NCBI RefSeq assembly: GCF_022669055.1
Contig: NZ_JAJMLW010000001.1
Coordinates: forward strand, 992,001-1,056,000
Direction: 5' to 3'
Origin: Adlercreutzia faecimuris
Lineage (GTDB): Bacteria; Actinomycetota; Coriobacteriia; Coriobacteriales; Eggerthellaceae
Length of the DNA stretch: 64,000 nucleotides
Both the position numbers and the translations under genes were made by a program. Under the pieces are notes generated by a model, which was not told where the DNA came from, ran no database searches, and was given only the letters and a program-made list of their open reading frames with translations. Positions 26,124-36,500 of the stretch are shown piece by piece. Numbering within the stretch: position 1 is the first letter of the stretch; each line of letters starts with the position of its first letter.

Positions 26124-26270
26124 AAGTGCACAGAATTCACGAGTTTGCGACAGTGGGAAGTGCTTTTTCGGGCTTTTGGGGCGGAATGGGGCGGAAATGC
26201 CCGGGTCTCGGGGGAAGGTTGGCCTCCAAGCTACCGGTGCGCGTCGCAAAGTCGTGAATTCTGTGCACTT
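26124..26270. repeat. Arm-core-arm element E (28-bp inverted arms)
   Basis: The arms at 26124-26151 and 26243-26270 are reverse complements with one mismatch, enclosing 91 bp. The core is G-rich and contains GGGGCGGAAATG. From 26271 to about 26460 the DNA is a GC-rich, GCGCGC-biased tract without a gene. Confidence 0.85.
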
Positions 26271-26468
26271 GGCGCGCGTCGGCGCGCTGGCGGCGCACAC
26301 GGGCGGCACGCGCGGACGCGCTGCATGCAGGCGGTGGTGGCGCTGGTGGAGGGTGCAGCGCACTTTGGCGTGGCGTGCGGCCACGCCGACGGGCGCGCCG
26401 CACGCAGGTGGCGGCGGACGTGGCGCGCGCCGCGCGGGCACGCGGGAACGCGGCGCACACGCGGCTCG

Positions 26469-26477
26469 TGGTACAAT
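26469..26477 (+). promoter_or_regulatory. Extended -10 promoter of metG
   Basis: TGG followed by TACAAT (26472-26477) forms an extended -10. It would give a leader of about 60 nt before ATG 26544. Confidence 0.45.
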
Positions 26478-26543
26478 GAGCGGCTGTATGCTGGCGGGTT
26501 GGCGGCGTCATTGGCCGTCGGCCCCGGGAAGAGGAGTCGCTCC

Positions 26544-28133
26544 ATGCCTAAGGGAACCTACGCGTTCACCACGCCGATCTACTACGTCAACGCCGCGCCG
26601 CACCTGGGGACGGCCTACACCACCATCGCCGCCGACACCGTGGCGCGCTACCAGCGCATGAACGGGCGCGAGGTGGCCTTCGTCACCGGCATGGACGAGC
26701 ACGGCCAGAAGGTGGCCGACGTGGCCGCCGAGCACGGCATGACGCCGCAGGCCTGGTGCGACTCGATGGAGCCCGCCTTCCGCGAGGCGTGGGACATGCT
26801 CGGCATCACCTACACCGACTTCGTGCGCACCACCGAGCCGCGCCACGCGCGCTCCGTCCAGAGGTTCTGGACCGACCTCTACGACAAGGGCTACCTCTAC
26901 AAGGGCGCCTACGAGGGCTGGTACTGCGTCCACGAGGAGACCTACTACGCCGAGAGCGACCTGGAGAAGGACGAGGAGGGCACCTTCGTCTGCCCCGACT
27001 GCAAGCGCCCCGTGCAGCTGATGGCCTCGGGCGAGGAGAACTGGTTCTTCAAGCTGTCCGAGTTCCAGCAGCCGCTGCTCGACTTCTACGAGGCGCACCC
27101 CGACTTCATCCGCCCCGAGTCGCGCAGAAACGAGATCGTGTCGTTCGTGAGCCGCGGGCTGAAGGACCTCTCCATCAGCCGCTCCACCTTCGACTGGGGC
27201 GTGCCGCTGCCCTTCGACGAGGGCCACGTCGCCTACGTGTGGGCCGACGCGCTCATCGCCTACCTCACGGGCATCGGGTACGCCGACCCCGACCGCCCCG
27301 GCGAGTTCGACGCCGCCTGGCCCATGCAGTACCACTTCGTGGGGAAGGACATCATCCGCTTCCACTGCGTCATCTGGCCGGCCATGCTCATGGCGGCCGG
27401 GCTGCCCGTCACCCACACCGTCTTCGGCCACGGCTTCCTCCTCACCAAGGGCGAGAAGATGTCGAAGTCGAAGGGCAACGCCGTGCGCCCCGCCGACCTG
27501 GTGCGCGTGTTCGGCGTGGACGCCTACCGCTACTACTTCATGAGCGACGTGCAGTTCGGCCACGACGGGTCCATCTCGCTCGAGCGCATGGTGCAGGTGT
27601 ACAACAACGAGCTGGCCAACACCTGGGGCAACCTGGTGTCGCGCGTGTTCAACATGACGAAGAAGTACTTCGACGCGCTGGTGCCCGCGGTGCCGGTGTC
27701 GATGGCGGGCGCCGACAACCCGCTGCGCGACGAGGCCGCCGGCCTGTACGCGGCCTATGACGCGGCCATGGAGCAGGTCGACTTCACCGCGGCCGCGGCG
27801 GCGGCGCAGCGCCTGGCCGCCCGCGCCAACCGCTACATCGAGGAGACCGAGCCCTTCAAGCTGGCGAAGGATCCGGAGCGCGCCGACGAGCTGGCCTTCG
27901 TCATGTACAACCTGCTCGAGGCCATCCGCATCCTGGCGCTGTACTTCGCGCCGTTCGCGCCCGCCACGTCGGCTGAGGTCTTCCGCCGCCTGCACCTGGG
28001 CGACGTGACGGGCGTCGACGACATCGAGGCCGCCACCGCCTGGGGCCAGCTGCCCGCCGGCAACCTGGTGGAGACGGGCGACCCGCTCTTCCCCCGCCTC
28101 GACGCCGAGACCATCGACCTGGAGATGGAGTAG
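26544..28133 (+). CDS. metG: Methionyl-tRNA synthetase
   Basis: A 529-residue class I synthetase: PIYYVNAAPHLGTAYT holds the HIGH-equivalent motif and KGEKMSKSKGN the KMSKS loop. A zinc-knuckle insertion (CVHEETYYAE...CPDCKR) lies about residues 130-155, and the anticodon-binding helical domain follows KYFDAL. The C-terminal tRNA-binding domain found in some MetRS is absent. GAGGAG precedes the ATG. The TatD gene follows 2 nt after the stop, a common metG-tatD linkage. Confidence 0.96.
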   Translation: MPKGTYAFTTPIYYVNAAPHLGTAYTTIAADTVARYQRMNGREVAFVTGMDEHGQKVADVAAEHGMTPQAWCDSMEPAFREAWDMLGITYTDFVRTTEPRHARSVQRFWTDLYDKGYLYKGAYEGWYCVHEETYYAESDLEKDEEGTFVCPDCKRPVQLMASGEENWFFKLSEFQQPLLDFYEAHPDFIRPESRRNEIVSFVSRGLKDLSISRSTFDWGVPLPFDEGHVAYVWADALIAYLTGIGYADPDRPGEFDAAWPMQYHFVGKDIIRFHCVIWPAMLMAAGLPVTHTVFGHGFLLTKGEKMSKSKGNAVRPADLVRVFGVDAYRYYFMSDVQFGHDGSISLERMVQVYNNELANTWGNLVSRVFNMTKKYFDALVPAVPVSMAGADNPLRDEAAGLYAAYDAAMEQVDFTAAAAAAQRLAARANRYIEETEPFKLAKDPERADELAFVMYNLLEAIRILALYFAPFAPATSAEVFRRLHLGDVTGVDDIEAATAWGQLPAGNLVETGDPLFPRLDAETIDLEME

Positions 28134-28135
28134 CC

Positions 28136-29104
28136 GTGGCGCGCGAGGACGAGCCCGTCTTCCGGGACCAGTTCTTCCGGAGGAAGAGGCGCAACGGGGA
28201 ATGGGAGGTGGTGGCGTCGCCGACGCTGTTCACGTCGGTCGCCGACACCCACGCGCACCTGCAGCTGCTGCCCGACCCGGGGCTCGCGCTGGCGCGCGCG
28301 GCCCTGCACAAGGTGCGCTTCATCGAGACCATCGTGGACGTGTGGGAAGACGGCGATACGACCTTCGAGAAGCTGGGGGAGTGGAAGCGCGAGGGCGCCA
28401 TCGGCATCCGCACCATCGCCCGCCACTGTTGAGGCGTGCCCATTCCGTGCGTGCCACGGATCCGCATCGCCATCGGGTGCCATCCCCATAACGCCGCGCA
28501 CTACGACGACGCCTTGGAGGCGCGCCTGCGCGAGCGCCTGCACGACGAGAACGTGAGCGCCGTGGGGGAGATCGGGCTCGACTACCACTACGACCTGTCG
28601 CCGCGCGAGGACCAGCGCGAGGCGTTCCGCCGCCAGATCCGCCTGGCGAAGGAGGCCGGCCTGCCCGTCGTGCTGCACCTACGCGAGGCTCACGACGACG
28701 GCTTCGCCATCCTGTCGGAGGAGGGATTCCCCGAGGCGGGGACGCTGCTGCACTGCTTCAACCTGGACGCTGCCGAGCTCGCCCGCTGGGTGGACGCGGG
28801 CTGCTACATCGCCTTCGGCGGGCCGCTCACGTTCAAGAAGGCCGACTACGTGCGCGAGGCGGCCAAGCTGGTGCCCCTCGACCGGCTGCTCACCGAGACG
28901 GACGCGCCCTACATGACGCCCGAGCCCCTGCGCGGCACCACCTGCGGGCCCGAGCACGTCGTGTTCACGGCGGCCAAGCTGGCCGACGTGCGCGGCTTCG
29001 AGGGCGACCGCACGCCGGCGCGCTGGGAGTTCATGCGCCACACGCTGGAGAACGCGCTCGGGCTGCTCGACCGCGAGCCGACGCCCTGGCAGCGCGGGGA
29101 ATAG
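28136..29104 (+). CDS. tatD: TatD-family metal-dependent hydrolase with in-frame UGA (predicted selenoprotein)
   Basis: Read through the TGA at 28430-28432, this is a 322-residue TatD hydrolase with U99 directly after C98. The metal ligands are split across the stop: THAHL (His-x-His) lies upstream, while GEIGLDYHY (Glu), VVLHLREA (His), LLHCFN (His) and TETDAPYM (Asp) lie downstream, so neither half alone could be a complete enzyme. Both halves are in the same reading frame and equally GC3-biased. A 17-nt hairpin starts exactly 11 nt after the UGA with GU in its loop, as in the minimal E. coli SECIS, and tRNA-Sec, selB and selA follow at once. The residues around U99 (ARHC-U-GVPIPC) are a short insert before the IAIGCHPHN strand, so Cys98-Sec99 could be redox-active. 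A plain nonsense mutation remains the alternative. Confidence 0.8.
28444..28460 (+). promoter_or_regulatory. Candidate bacterial SECIS hairpin in tatD
   Basis: A 6-bp stem (28444-28449 with 28455-28460) with loop CGTGC; 11 nt separate it from the UGA. The stem-loop length of 17 nt, the spacing and a GU in the apical loop match the minimal E. coli element bound by SelB. Confidence 0.65.
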
Positions 29105-29151
29105 GGGAAGAGGGCCGGCGCCGCCGCGCGGGCGGAGGAGCCGGAAGAAAG

Positions 29152-29185
29152 GCGGGCCCCGCGACCTGGTGGTCGCGGGGCCCGC
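29152..29185 (-). terminator. Terminator of the tRNA-Sec gene
   Basis: A 15-bp perfect stem (29152-29166 with 29171-29185) with a 4-nt loop. On the minus strand it is followed by CTTTCTTCC. It lies just past the 3' end of tRNA-Sec and may also stop the tatD transcript arriving from the other side. Confidence 0.8.
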
Positions 29186-29194
29186 GCGCGTCTC

Positions 29195-29291
29195 TGGCGG
29201 AGATGCGTGCGAATCGAACACACCCGAGACGTTCTGCGCGCCTCACAACGGCTTTGAAGGCCGCGGGGGCCACCAGGCCCCATTCATCTCC
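29195..29291 (-). tRNA. selC: tRNA-Sec (anticodon TCA)
   Basis: A 97-nt tRNA with an encoded CCA. The hallmarks of bacterial tRNA-Sec are present: an 8-nt acceptor arm, a 6-bp D stem (GGGGCC/GGCCCC) closed by a 4-nt loop, anticodon TCA at 29255-29257 on the minus strand, a long variable arm and a GTGTG/CGCAC T stem with TTCGATT loop. It reads UGA as selenocysteine with SelA and SelB, whose genes lie upstream on the same strand. Confidence 0.95.
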
Positions 29292-29542
29292 AGGAAGGGG
29301 CGGCCTGGTGAGGAGCCGCCCGCAGTGATGGCCATGATACCCCATGCCCGCGGCGGGAGGCGCGGGAACTTTCGTCCGTCGCCGCGACGTTGAGGCGAGG
29401 ACACGTCGGGGGAGCATCGCAGCCAGGCGGGCGCTGCCGCTGCGCGCGGCAGCCGCCACGACCGGGCGGGCGCCCGGCGCGCTTGCGAGGGAGGGGCGGG
29501 CGCGCCGGGGAGCGGGGGAAGCTGGGGAAGCCTTCGCGCGCC
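29292..29542. other. Gap between selB and tRNA-Sec
   Basis: No gene is seen. On the minus strand TATCAT (29334-29339) could be a -10 box for tRNA-Sec, 42 nt upstream of its 5' end. A 7-bp hairpin pairs 29298-29304 with 29315-29321. Confidence 0.4.
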
Positions 29543-31468
29543 CTAGCGCTCCACCAGGACGCGGAGGTCGCCCTCGCGGCGGGTGAGGCCCTCGGCGTCG
29601 AAGCGCTCGAGCAGCGGCATCGCGTACTTGCGGGTGATGCCCATGGCGTCCTTGAGGTCGGCGGCCGTGGCGGGCCCCCGCTCGCGGATGAGGCCGGCCA
29701 CCAGCTGGCGGTAGCCCTCCACCACCGCGGCGTCGTAGAAGCGCTCCGAGTCGATGCGCACGGCGCGCCCGTCGCGCTCGAGGGCCGCGGCGGCCTTGCG
29801 GGCCTGGGGCATCGCCATGCCGGACTGCTCGCAGAACTCGGGCAGCGTCGGCGGCATCCCTGCGGCCGCGGCCAGCGCCGCGGACAGCTGGTCGGCCGCC
29901 TCGGCCTCGGCCATGCGCGCTCCGGCGCCGGCCTTGGGGTGGCTCACCTCGCCGCCGGAGCGCACCGCGGCCCCGCGCCGGACGGCCTCGTCGAGCAGCG
30001 CGTCGAAGACCGCCGGCGCCGCGGCGGGCGCGGCGGCCTGGCGCAGGGCATCCTTGGCCATGCCCGTGGCCCGGGGGTCGGCGGCGTGGAAGCCCGTGAG
30101 CGCCCGCTCCACGGCGGCGACCGCCTTCTGGATGAGGGCCGGCCGGGCGTAGAGCGGCTCGCGCCCCTCCAGCACGGCCACGGCGCCCTCGTCGGCCAGG
30201 CGCCCGAGGGCCGCGGCGGTGGTCGCCTCGTCCAGCCCCGCGGCCGCGGCCACCTCGGCCAGCGGCTCGGGCAGCGCGGCGAGCCCCAGGTGGGCCCCCA
30301 CGGCGCCGTCCACGTCGCCCTCGCCGAGCGCACCGAGCAGCAGCCGCTCCTCGTCCTTGAGGTTGGTGCGTCGCCGCGGGTGGGCGGCGAGCACCGTGCC
30401 GCCGCCGATGACGTGGACGGGGGAGTAGGAGCGCACGATGAAGCGGTCGCGGTAGGCCACGGGCAGCGGCTCCTCCAGGCGCAGCTGCGCGAACGCCGTC
30501 TCGCCGGGGGCGAGCGCCTCACGCCCGTCCATGAGCAGCACGCGCCCGAGCACCTCGCGGGTGCCGTGGGCCACGTGCACGCGGGCGCCGGTCTTGAGCG
30601 GCTTGCCCAGGGCGAAGGGGTCGCGGTAGGCGAGCTCGGCGTCGAAGCGGTCGGTGGGCTCCACCGCGCCGGGCGCCGCCAGCAGGTCGCCGGGCCGCAC
30701 CTCGTCGGTGGACAGCCCCGCCAGGCTCACGGCCACGCGGTGCCCGGCCGCGGCCTCGGCGGCGTCATGGCCGTGCATCTGGATGCTGCGGACGCGGGTG
30801 GCCAGCCCCGCGGGCAGCACGACGAGCGGGTCGCCCTCGGCCACGGTGCCGCTCCAGAGCGTGCCGGTGGCCACGGTGCCGAAGCCCCGCACGGTGAACA
30901 CGCGGTCGACGGGCAGGCGCGCCGGGCCGTCGAGCTTGGTGCGCTCGGCGCGCGCGGCGGCCTCGTCGATGGCGGCCCGCAGATCGTCCAGGCCCTCGCC
31001 GGTGCGGCTCGACACGCCCACGATGGGCGCGCCCGCGTAGGGGCCGCCCTCAAGGCGCGCGGCCACCTCGCCGGCCACGAACTCGCGCCACTCGTCGTCC
31101 ACCAGGTCCACCTTCGTGAGCGCCACCACCAGCGTGCGCACGCCCAGGAGCTCCAGCACGGCCAGGTGCTCGACGGTCTGCGGCATCACGCCGTCGTCGG
31201 CCGCCACCACCAGCAGCGCCACGTCCACGCCGGTGGCGCCCGCCACCATCGAGCGCACGAAGCGCTCGTGGCCCGGCACGTCCACCACGCCGAGCGCGCG
31301 CCCGCTCGGCAGCTCGAGCTGCGCGAAGCCGAGCTCGATGGTGATGCCGCGGCGCTTCTCCTCGGCCAGGCGGTCGGGGTCGGTGCCGGTCAGCGCGCGG
31401 ACGAGGGAGGACTTGCCGTGGTCGATGTGGCCGGCGGTCCCCAGGATGAGGGAGGGCTGCGCGCTCAT
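29543..31468 (-). CDS. selB: Selenocysteine-specific translation elongation factor SelB
   Basis: A 641-residue GTPase: [19 protein letters not shown] (P-loop) at the N terminus, [10 protein letters not shown] switch [17 protein letters not shown], and TKVD for guanine recognition. EF-Tu-like domains 2 and 3 follow, and the C-terminal 200 residues form the winged-helix repeats that bind the SECIS hairpin (the last about [20 protein letters not shown]). It brings Sec-tRNA to UGA codons. The ATG overlaps the selA stop (ATGA), so selA and selB are coupled. Confidence 0.97.
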   Translation of the reverse strand: MSAQPSLILGTAGHIDHGKSSLVRALTGTDPDRLAEEKRRGITIELGFAQLELPSGRALGVVDVPGHERFVRSMVAGATGVDVALLVVAADDGVMPQTVEHLAVLELLGVRTLVVALTKVDLVDDEWREFVAGEVAARLEGGPYAGAPIVGVSSRTGEGLDDLRAAIDEAAARAERTKLDGPARLPVDRVFTVRGFGTVATGTLWSGTVAEGDPLVVLPAGLATRVRSIQMHGHDAAEAAAGHRVAVSLAGLSTDEVRPGDLLAAPGAVEPTDRFDAELAYRDPFALGKPLKTGARVHVAHGTREVLGRVLLMDGREALAPGETAFAQLRLEEPLPVAYRDRFIVRSYSPVHVIGGGTVLAAHPRRRTNLKDEERLLLGALGEGDVDGAVGAHLGLAALPEPLAEVAAAAGLDEATTAAALGRLADEGAVAVLEGREPLYARPALIQKAVAAVERALTGFHAADPRATGMAKDALRQAAAPAAAPAVFDALLDEAVRRGAAVRSGGEVSHPKAGAGARMAEAEAADQLSAALAAAAGMPPTLPEFCEQSGMAMPQARKAAAALERDGRAVRIDSERFYDAAVVEGYRQLVAGLIRERGPATAADLKDAMGITRKYAMPLLERFDAEGLTRREGDLRVLVER

Positions 31469-32985
31469 CGGGCCACCTCCCCGTCCCGGGCGCCGGACGG
31501 CCCGGCGTCGCCCGCCGCCCCGTAGCCTGCGCCCGCGTCCCCGCCCAGGGCGGCGGCCACGGCCTCGGCGACGAGCGGCAGCTCGTCCTCGGTCAGGGTG
31601 CGTGCGTCGAAGAGCAGCTGACCCTGGCGGATGCGGCCCACCACGGGCACGGCCGCGCGCCGGATGAGGGCCTCCTCGCAGCGCTGGGCGCCGTCCTCGG
31701 CGCGGAAGGCGAGCGCCACCGCCGCCGAGGGGATCTCCAGCAGCGGCAGGGTGCCGCCGCCCACGCAGCTCACCTCGTCGACCACCGACACCGCCGCCGC
31801 GCCGCCCACGGCGCCCTCGAGCAGCGCCGCCAGCCGCCCGGCGCGCTCGCGCACCGACGCAGCGGGCTCGGAGAGCATGGCGAGCGTGGGGATCTCGGCC
31901 AGGGCGCGCTCGGGCTCCAGGTACAGGCGCAGCGTGGCCTCGAGCGCGGCGAGCGTCATCTTGTCCAGGCGCAGGGCGCGCACCAGGGGGTTGGCCTTGA
32001 GCCGGTCGATGAGCGCGCGCCGCCCGATGACGATGCCCGCCTGCGGGCCGCCGAGCAGCTTGTCGCCCGAGAAGGACACCAGGTCGCACCCCTGGGCCAG
32101 CGCCTCGCCGGCCGTGGGCTCGGCGTCGGCGCCGAGCGCCGGCGGGCGCAGCAGCGCGCCCGAGCCCAGGTCCTCGTAGACGATGATGCCGGGCGCCGCG
32201 GGGTCGGCCGCCCGGCGCGCCGCCACGGCCGCGTCGGCGATGGCGCGCATGGCGGAGGCCGGCACCGTCTCGGTGAAGCCCACCACGCGGTAGTTGGAGG
32301 TGTGCACCTTCAGCAGCATGGCCGTGTCGGCGCCGATGGCGCGCTCGTAGTCGGCCGGGTGCGTCTTGTTGGTGGTGCCCACGCCCACCATGACGGCGCC
32401 GGACTGGGCCATGATGTCGGGGATGCGGAACGACCCGCCGATCTCCACCAGCTCGCCGCGGGACACCACGGCCTCGTGCCCGGCGGCGAACTCGGCCAGC
32501 ACGAGCATGACGGCGGCGGCGTTGTTGTTGACGGCGATGGCCGCCTCGGCCCCGGTGAGCGCGCAGAGCAGCCGCTCGCAGTGGCTGTGGCGGCTGCCGC
32601 GGGCCATGGCCTCGGTGTCGTACTCCAGCGTGGAGTACGACCGCGCCGCCTCCTCGACGGCGCGCACGGCGCTCTCGGCCAGGCAGCTGCGCCCGAGGTT
32701 GGTGTGGATGATGACGCCGGTGGCGTTGACCACCCGGCGCAGCGACGGGCGCTGGAAGCGGGCGAGCGCGGCCAGGGCCCCGTCGGCCAGGGCCTGCGCC
32801 GTCACATCCGCCTCCTCGCCGGCCAGGATGCGCGCCCGGGCGGCGTCGAGGGCCGCGCGCACGGCGTCGGCCACCCGGTCGCGGGGCGCCTGGCCGAGCG
32901 CCGCCGCCAGGGCGGGGAGGTTGAGCATCTGGTCGACGCTCGGCAGCGCCCGCAGGCGCTCGTTCAGGGACTTCTCTTCGCTCAT
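31465..32985 (-). CDS. selA: L-seryl-tRNA(Sec) selenium transferase SelA
   Basis: A 506-residue PLP enzyme converting seryl-tRNA-Sec to selenocysteinyl-tRNA: [49 protein letters not shown], and the PLP lysine in [18 protein letters not shown] 32985 follows AAGGAG. It is the first gene of the selA-selB unit and is divergent from the formate dehydrogenase operon. The selenophosphate synthetase gene selD is not in this window. Confidence 0.97.
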   Translation of the reverse strand: MSEEKSLNERLRALPSVDQMLNLPALAAALGQAPRDRVADAVRAALDAARARILAGEEADVTAQALADGALAALARFQRPSLRRVVNATGVIIHTNLGRSCLAESAVRAVEEAARSYSTLEYDTEAMARGSRHSHCERLLCALTGAEAAIAVNNNAAAVMLVLAEFAAGHEAVVSRGELVEIGGSFRIPDIMAQSGAVMVGVGTTNKTHPADYERAIGADTAMLLKVHTSNYRVVGFTETVPASAMRAIADAAVAARRAADPAAPGIIVYEDLGSGALLRPPALGADAEPTAGEALAQGCDLVSFSGDKLLGGPQAGIVIGRRALIDRLKANPLVRALRLDKMTLAALEATLRLYLEPERALAEIPTLAMLSEPAASVRERAGRLAALLEGAVGGAAAVSVVDEVSCVGGGTLPLLEIPSAAVALAFRAEDGAQRCEEALIRRAAVPVVGRIRQGQLLFDARTLTEDELPLVAEAVAAALGGDAGAGYGAAGDAGPSGARDGEVAR

Positions 32986-33343
32986 GGCTCTCCTTAGGGG
33001 GAGGGAAGGGGGGAAATTGCGTGGTACGACGCGCATTCTACCACCGCCGCGGCCCGCGCGCGGCGGCCTGGCGCCCCCTTGACAGAAGGCGGAAACCCCC
33101 CTGCGCCCCGGCCCTGCCCGCAGATCCGCCGCCCTCGCCCTCCTCCCTGGTCGCGACACGGTATTCACCAGGGAAAACTTCAGGTAGGGCCCTCATCAAT
33201 GGACGGAATCTGCAGAAAGCGGCCCGCGCGAGATCGCCAGGTGCGCCGCGGCCGCGTGCTGGTATGTTGCGTCGCGCCGAAAACGGGCCCCGGCGGGGCC
33301 CGCGAGGAAGTAGAAGGAGCGAGACGAGGAAAGGAGCAAGCCC
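32986..33343. promoter_or_regulatory. Divergent control region between selA and fdhA
   Basis: For selA (minus strand), TGGTAGAAT gives an extended -10 with TAGAAT at 33036-33041. For fdhA (plus strand), TGGTATGTT gives an extended -10 with TATGTT at 33263-33268, and a 7-bp hairpin (33285-33291 with 33295-33301) lies in the leader. The rest shows no gene. Confidence 0.45.
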
Positions 33344-36300
33344 ATGACACTGTCACGCCGCGGGTTCTTCAAGGCCACCGGCGCCGCGCTCGCCGCGACC
33401 ATGGCCTACGAGGTCACGGCCGCCTCGCCGGCCCTGGCCGTCGAGGCGTCGGGGGACTGGAAGCTCGTCAATACCGAGGAGTACACCAACATCTGCTGCT
33501 ACTGCGCCGGCGGATGCGGGTCGCTGTGCTCGGTGCGCGACGGCGAGCTGGTCAACCTGGAGGGCGACCCGGACCACCCCATCAACGAGGGCGGCCTGTG
33601 CCCCAAGGGCGCGGCCATGCTGCAGCTGCGCAACGTGGTGGACCCCGCCACGGGCGCCGTGTCCAAGAACGCCGACCGCGTCACCAAGCCGCTGGTGCGC
33701 CGTCCCGGCGCCGCCGACTGGGAGCCCATCTCCTGGCATGACGCCATCAAGGAGATCGCCCGCAAGGTGAAGGAGACGCGCGACGCCACCTTCGTCGAGG
33801 TCGAGGACGGCCTCACCGTCAACCGCTGCGAGGGCATCGCGAGCCTGGGCGGGTCCCAGCAGAACTCCGAGGAGGAGTACCTCATCCTGAAGATGATGAG
33901 GTCGCTCGGCCTGGTTGCCATCGACAACCAGGCGCGTGTTTGACACAGCCCCACCGTCGCCGGTCTGGCGGCATCATTCGGTCGCGGCTCCATGACGAGC
34001 CACTGGTGCGACTTCCAAAACGCCGACGTCATCCTCCACTGCGGGTCCAACTCCGCCGAGAACCACCCCGTCAGCGCCAAGTGGCTCAACCGGGCCCACG
34101 AGCGCGGCGCCAAGTGGATCGTCGTCGACCCCCGCTACACCCGCACCGCGGAGCTGGCGGACATCTACTGCCCCATCCGCTCGGGCACCGACATCGCCTT
34201 CTACGGCGGGCTCTGCAACTACATCATCGAGCATGACCTGTGGCAGCACGACTACGTGCTCAACTACACCAACGCGTCCTACCTGCTCGACCCCGACTAC
34301 GGGTTCGACCCGGCCACGGGCCTGTACTCCGGCTTCGACGCCGACAGCGCCACCTACTCCAACCGATCCTGGCACTACCAGGTGGAGAGCGAGTCGCACT
34401 GGGACACCGCGCCGGGCGGCGCGTACGCGTGGGCCGCGGCCCCCGGCGTGCCGGCCTTCACGCCCCCGACCGTCGAGCATCCCAAGCGCGATATGACGCT
34501 TGCCGACCCGCTGTGCGTCTGGCAGCAGTTCAAGAAGCACTACTCCCGCTACGACCTGGACACCGTATGTGCCATCTGCGGCATGGACAAGGAGACCCTC
34601 GAGCTGGTCTACGCCACCTACGCCGCCTCGGGCGCGCCGGACAAGTCGGGCACCATCCTCTACGCCCTGGGGCAGACCCAGCACACCTACGGCGCCCAGA
34701 ACACCCGCGCCATGTGCATCGTCCAGCTGCTGCTGGGCAACATCGGCATGGCCGGCGGCGGCGTGAACGCGCTGCGCGGCGAGCCCAACGTCCAGGGCGC
34801 CACCGACATGGGCATGATGGTCAACGAGCACCCCGCCTACCTCAAGTGGCCCAACACCACCGACCGCAAGAGCCTGCGCGACTGGATGGAGAGCCAGACC
34901 TACGCGGACGGCTACTACACCAACAAGCCCAAGTTCCTCGTGTCGAGCCTCAAGGAGTGGTGGGGCGAGCACGCCACGGCGGACAACGACTACGGCTACG
35001 ACTGGTGGCCCAAGGTGCACGCCGGCGGCCTCGCCGACACCATCATCCCGTCCTTCGAGATGATGGAGCAGGGAAAGATCCGCGGCTACTTCAACTGGGG
35101 CATGAACCCCGCCAACTCGGCGCCCAACACCGCCAACGTGCGCCAGTGCATGAGCAACCTCGACTGGCTCGTGGTGGTCGACCAGGTGGCCACCGAGTCG
35201 GCCACGTTCTGGAAGGCGCCGGACATGGACCCGGCCTCCATCGACACCACCGTGTTCCTGCTGCCCTGCGCGCTCATCTTCGAGAAGCCGGGCCTCATCC
35301 TGAACTCGGGCCGCTGGATCCAGTACCGCCACCAGGCCGTGGAGCCCTGGGACGAGGCGAAGCCCGACTACGAGATCTGCGACCTGCTGTGGCGCGAGAT
35401 CCGCGCCCTGTACGAGGCCGAGGGCGGCGCCAACCCGGCGCCGGTGCTCAACGCCAAGTGGGACTACTACGTGGACGGCAAGATCGACCCGCGCCCCGTG
35501 GCCTGGGCCCTCAACGGCTACCGCGTGGACGGCACTGACTTCGCCCGGGCCGAGGTCGACCTGTGCTCCGGCTACGGCGAGCTGGCCGCCGACGGCTCGA
35601 CCGCCTGCGCCATGTGGATCTACACCGGCTTCTGGGCCAACTCCGAGGCCCCGCTCGACCCCGAGAAGCAGGCGTGCTGCCGCCGCGGGCACGAGGATCC
35701 GAGCGGCCTGGGGCTGTACTCCAACTGGTCGTTCAGCTGGCCGTCCAACCGCCGCATCCTGTACAACCGCGCCTCGGCCGACCCCGCGGGGCGCCCGTGG
35801 AGCGCCGACAAGGTGCTCGTGGAGTGGACGGGCGAGGCCTGGAAGACCTTCGACCAGCCCGACTTCGTGGCCGCCCAGGGCGGCGTGCCCGTGCCGCCCA
35901 ACGACAACGCCTTCTTCATGCTGTGGGAGCAGAACGCCCGCCTGGAGAGCTACGCCATGGAGGACGGCCCGCTGCCCGAGCACTACGAGCCCTTCGAGTC
36001 GCCGACGGACGTGAACCCGCTCAACGGCGCCTTCAGCTCGCCGTGCATCCGCTTCGCCGACTACCCGTCCACGAAGCGCGGCACCAACGAGGAGTACCCC
36101 ATCGCCGCCACCACCTACTCGGTGGTCGAGCACTGGCAGACCGGCGGGCAGACCCGCATGTGCCCCGCGCTCATCGAGGCCATGCCCACCCAGTTCATCG
36201 AGCTGTCGCCCGAGCTCGCCGCCGAAAAGGGCATCAAGGCCGGCGACAAGGTGCGCGTGTGGAACAACCGCGGCTCGGCCGTGGTGGACTGCGTCATCAC

Positions 36301-36490
36301 GCACCGCTTCAAGCCGATGACGGTCAACGGCAAGCTGACCCACCTCGTGGGCATGACGCACCACTTCGGCTGGGCCGGCGTCTACGCCACCTCCGAGAGC
36401 ATGGTGAACGACCTCACCCCGAACGTGGGCGACCCGAACACCCAGGTGCCGGAGTACAAGGCGTTCCTCGTCGACATCGAGAAGGCATAG
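33344..36490 (+). CDS. Formate dehydrogenase catalytic subunit, selenocysteine-containing
   Basis: Read through the TGA at 33941-33943, the gene encodes 1048 residues with Sec200 in the context NQARV-U-HSPTVAGLAASFGRG, the classical active site of FdnG/FdhA enzymes. The Tat signal is SRRGFFK. An N-terminal [4Fe-4S] site is CCYCAGGCGSLC...LCPKG. Moco-binding blocks continue to the C terminus (ELSPELAAEKGIKAGDKVRV; MTHHFGWAG). It oxidises formate outside the membrane and sends electrons through the Fe-S and cytochrome b subunits that follow. The TGA is followed by a hairpin with loop GGTCT, the same as E. coli fdhF. GGAAAGGAG precedes the ATG. Confidence 0.95.
33956..33972 (+). promoter_or_regulatory. 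SECIS hairpin of the formate dehydrogenase gene
   Basis: A 6-bp stem with one G-T pair (33956-33961 with 33967-33972) and apical loop GGTCT, 12 nt after the UGA. The loop is identical to that of the E. coli fdhF element. Confidence 0.75.
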
Positions 36491-36500
36491 GAGGGGGATC

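Noticed and set aside
28136-28432. Short separate protein ending at 28432, with an independent TatD gene starting at GTG 28436
   Set aside because: The His-x-His ligands would be lost from the second part and the first part would have no domain of its own; readthrough explains both.
33344-36490. Formate dehydrogenase split into two genes or a pseudogene
   Set aside because: The TGA is at the known Sec position, the frame is continuous on both sides and a SECIS hairpin follows.
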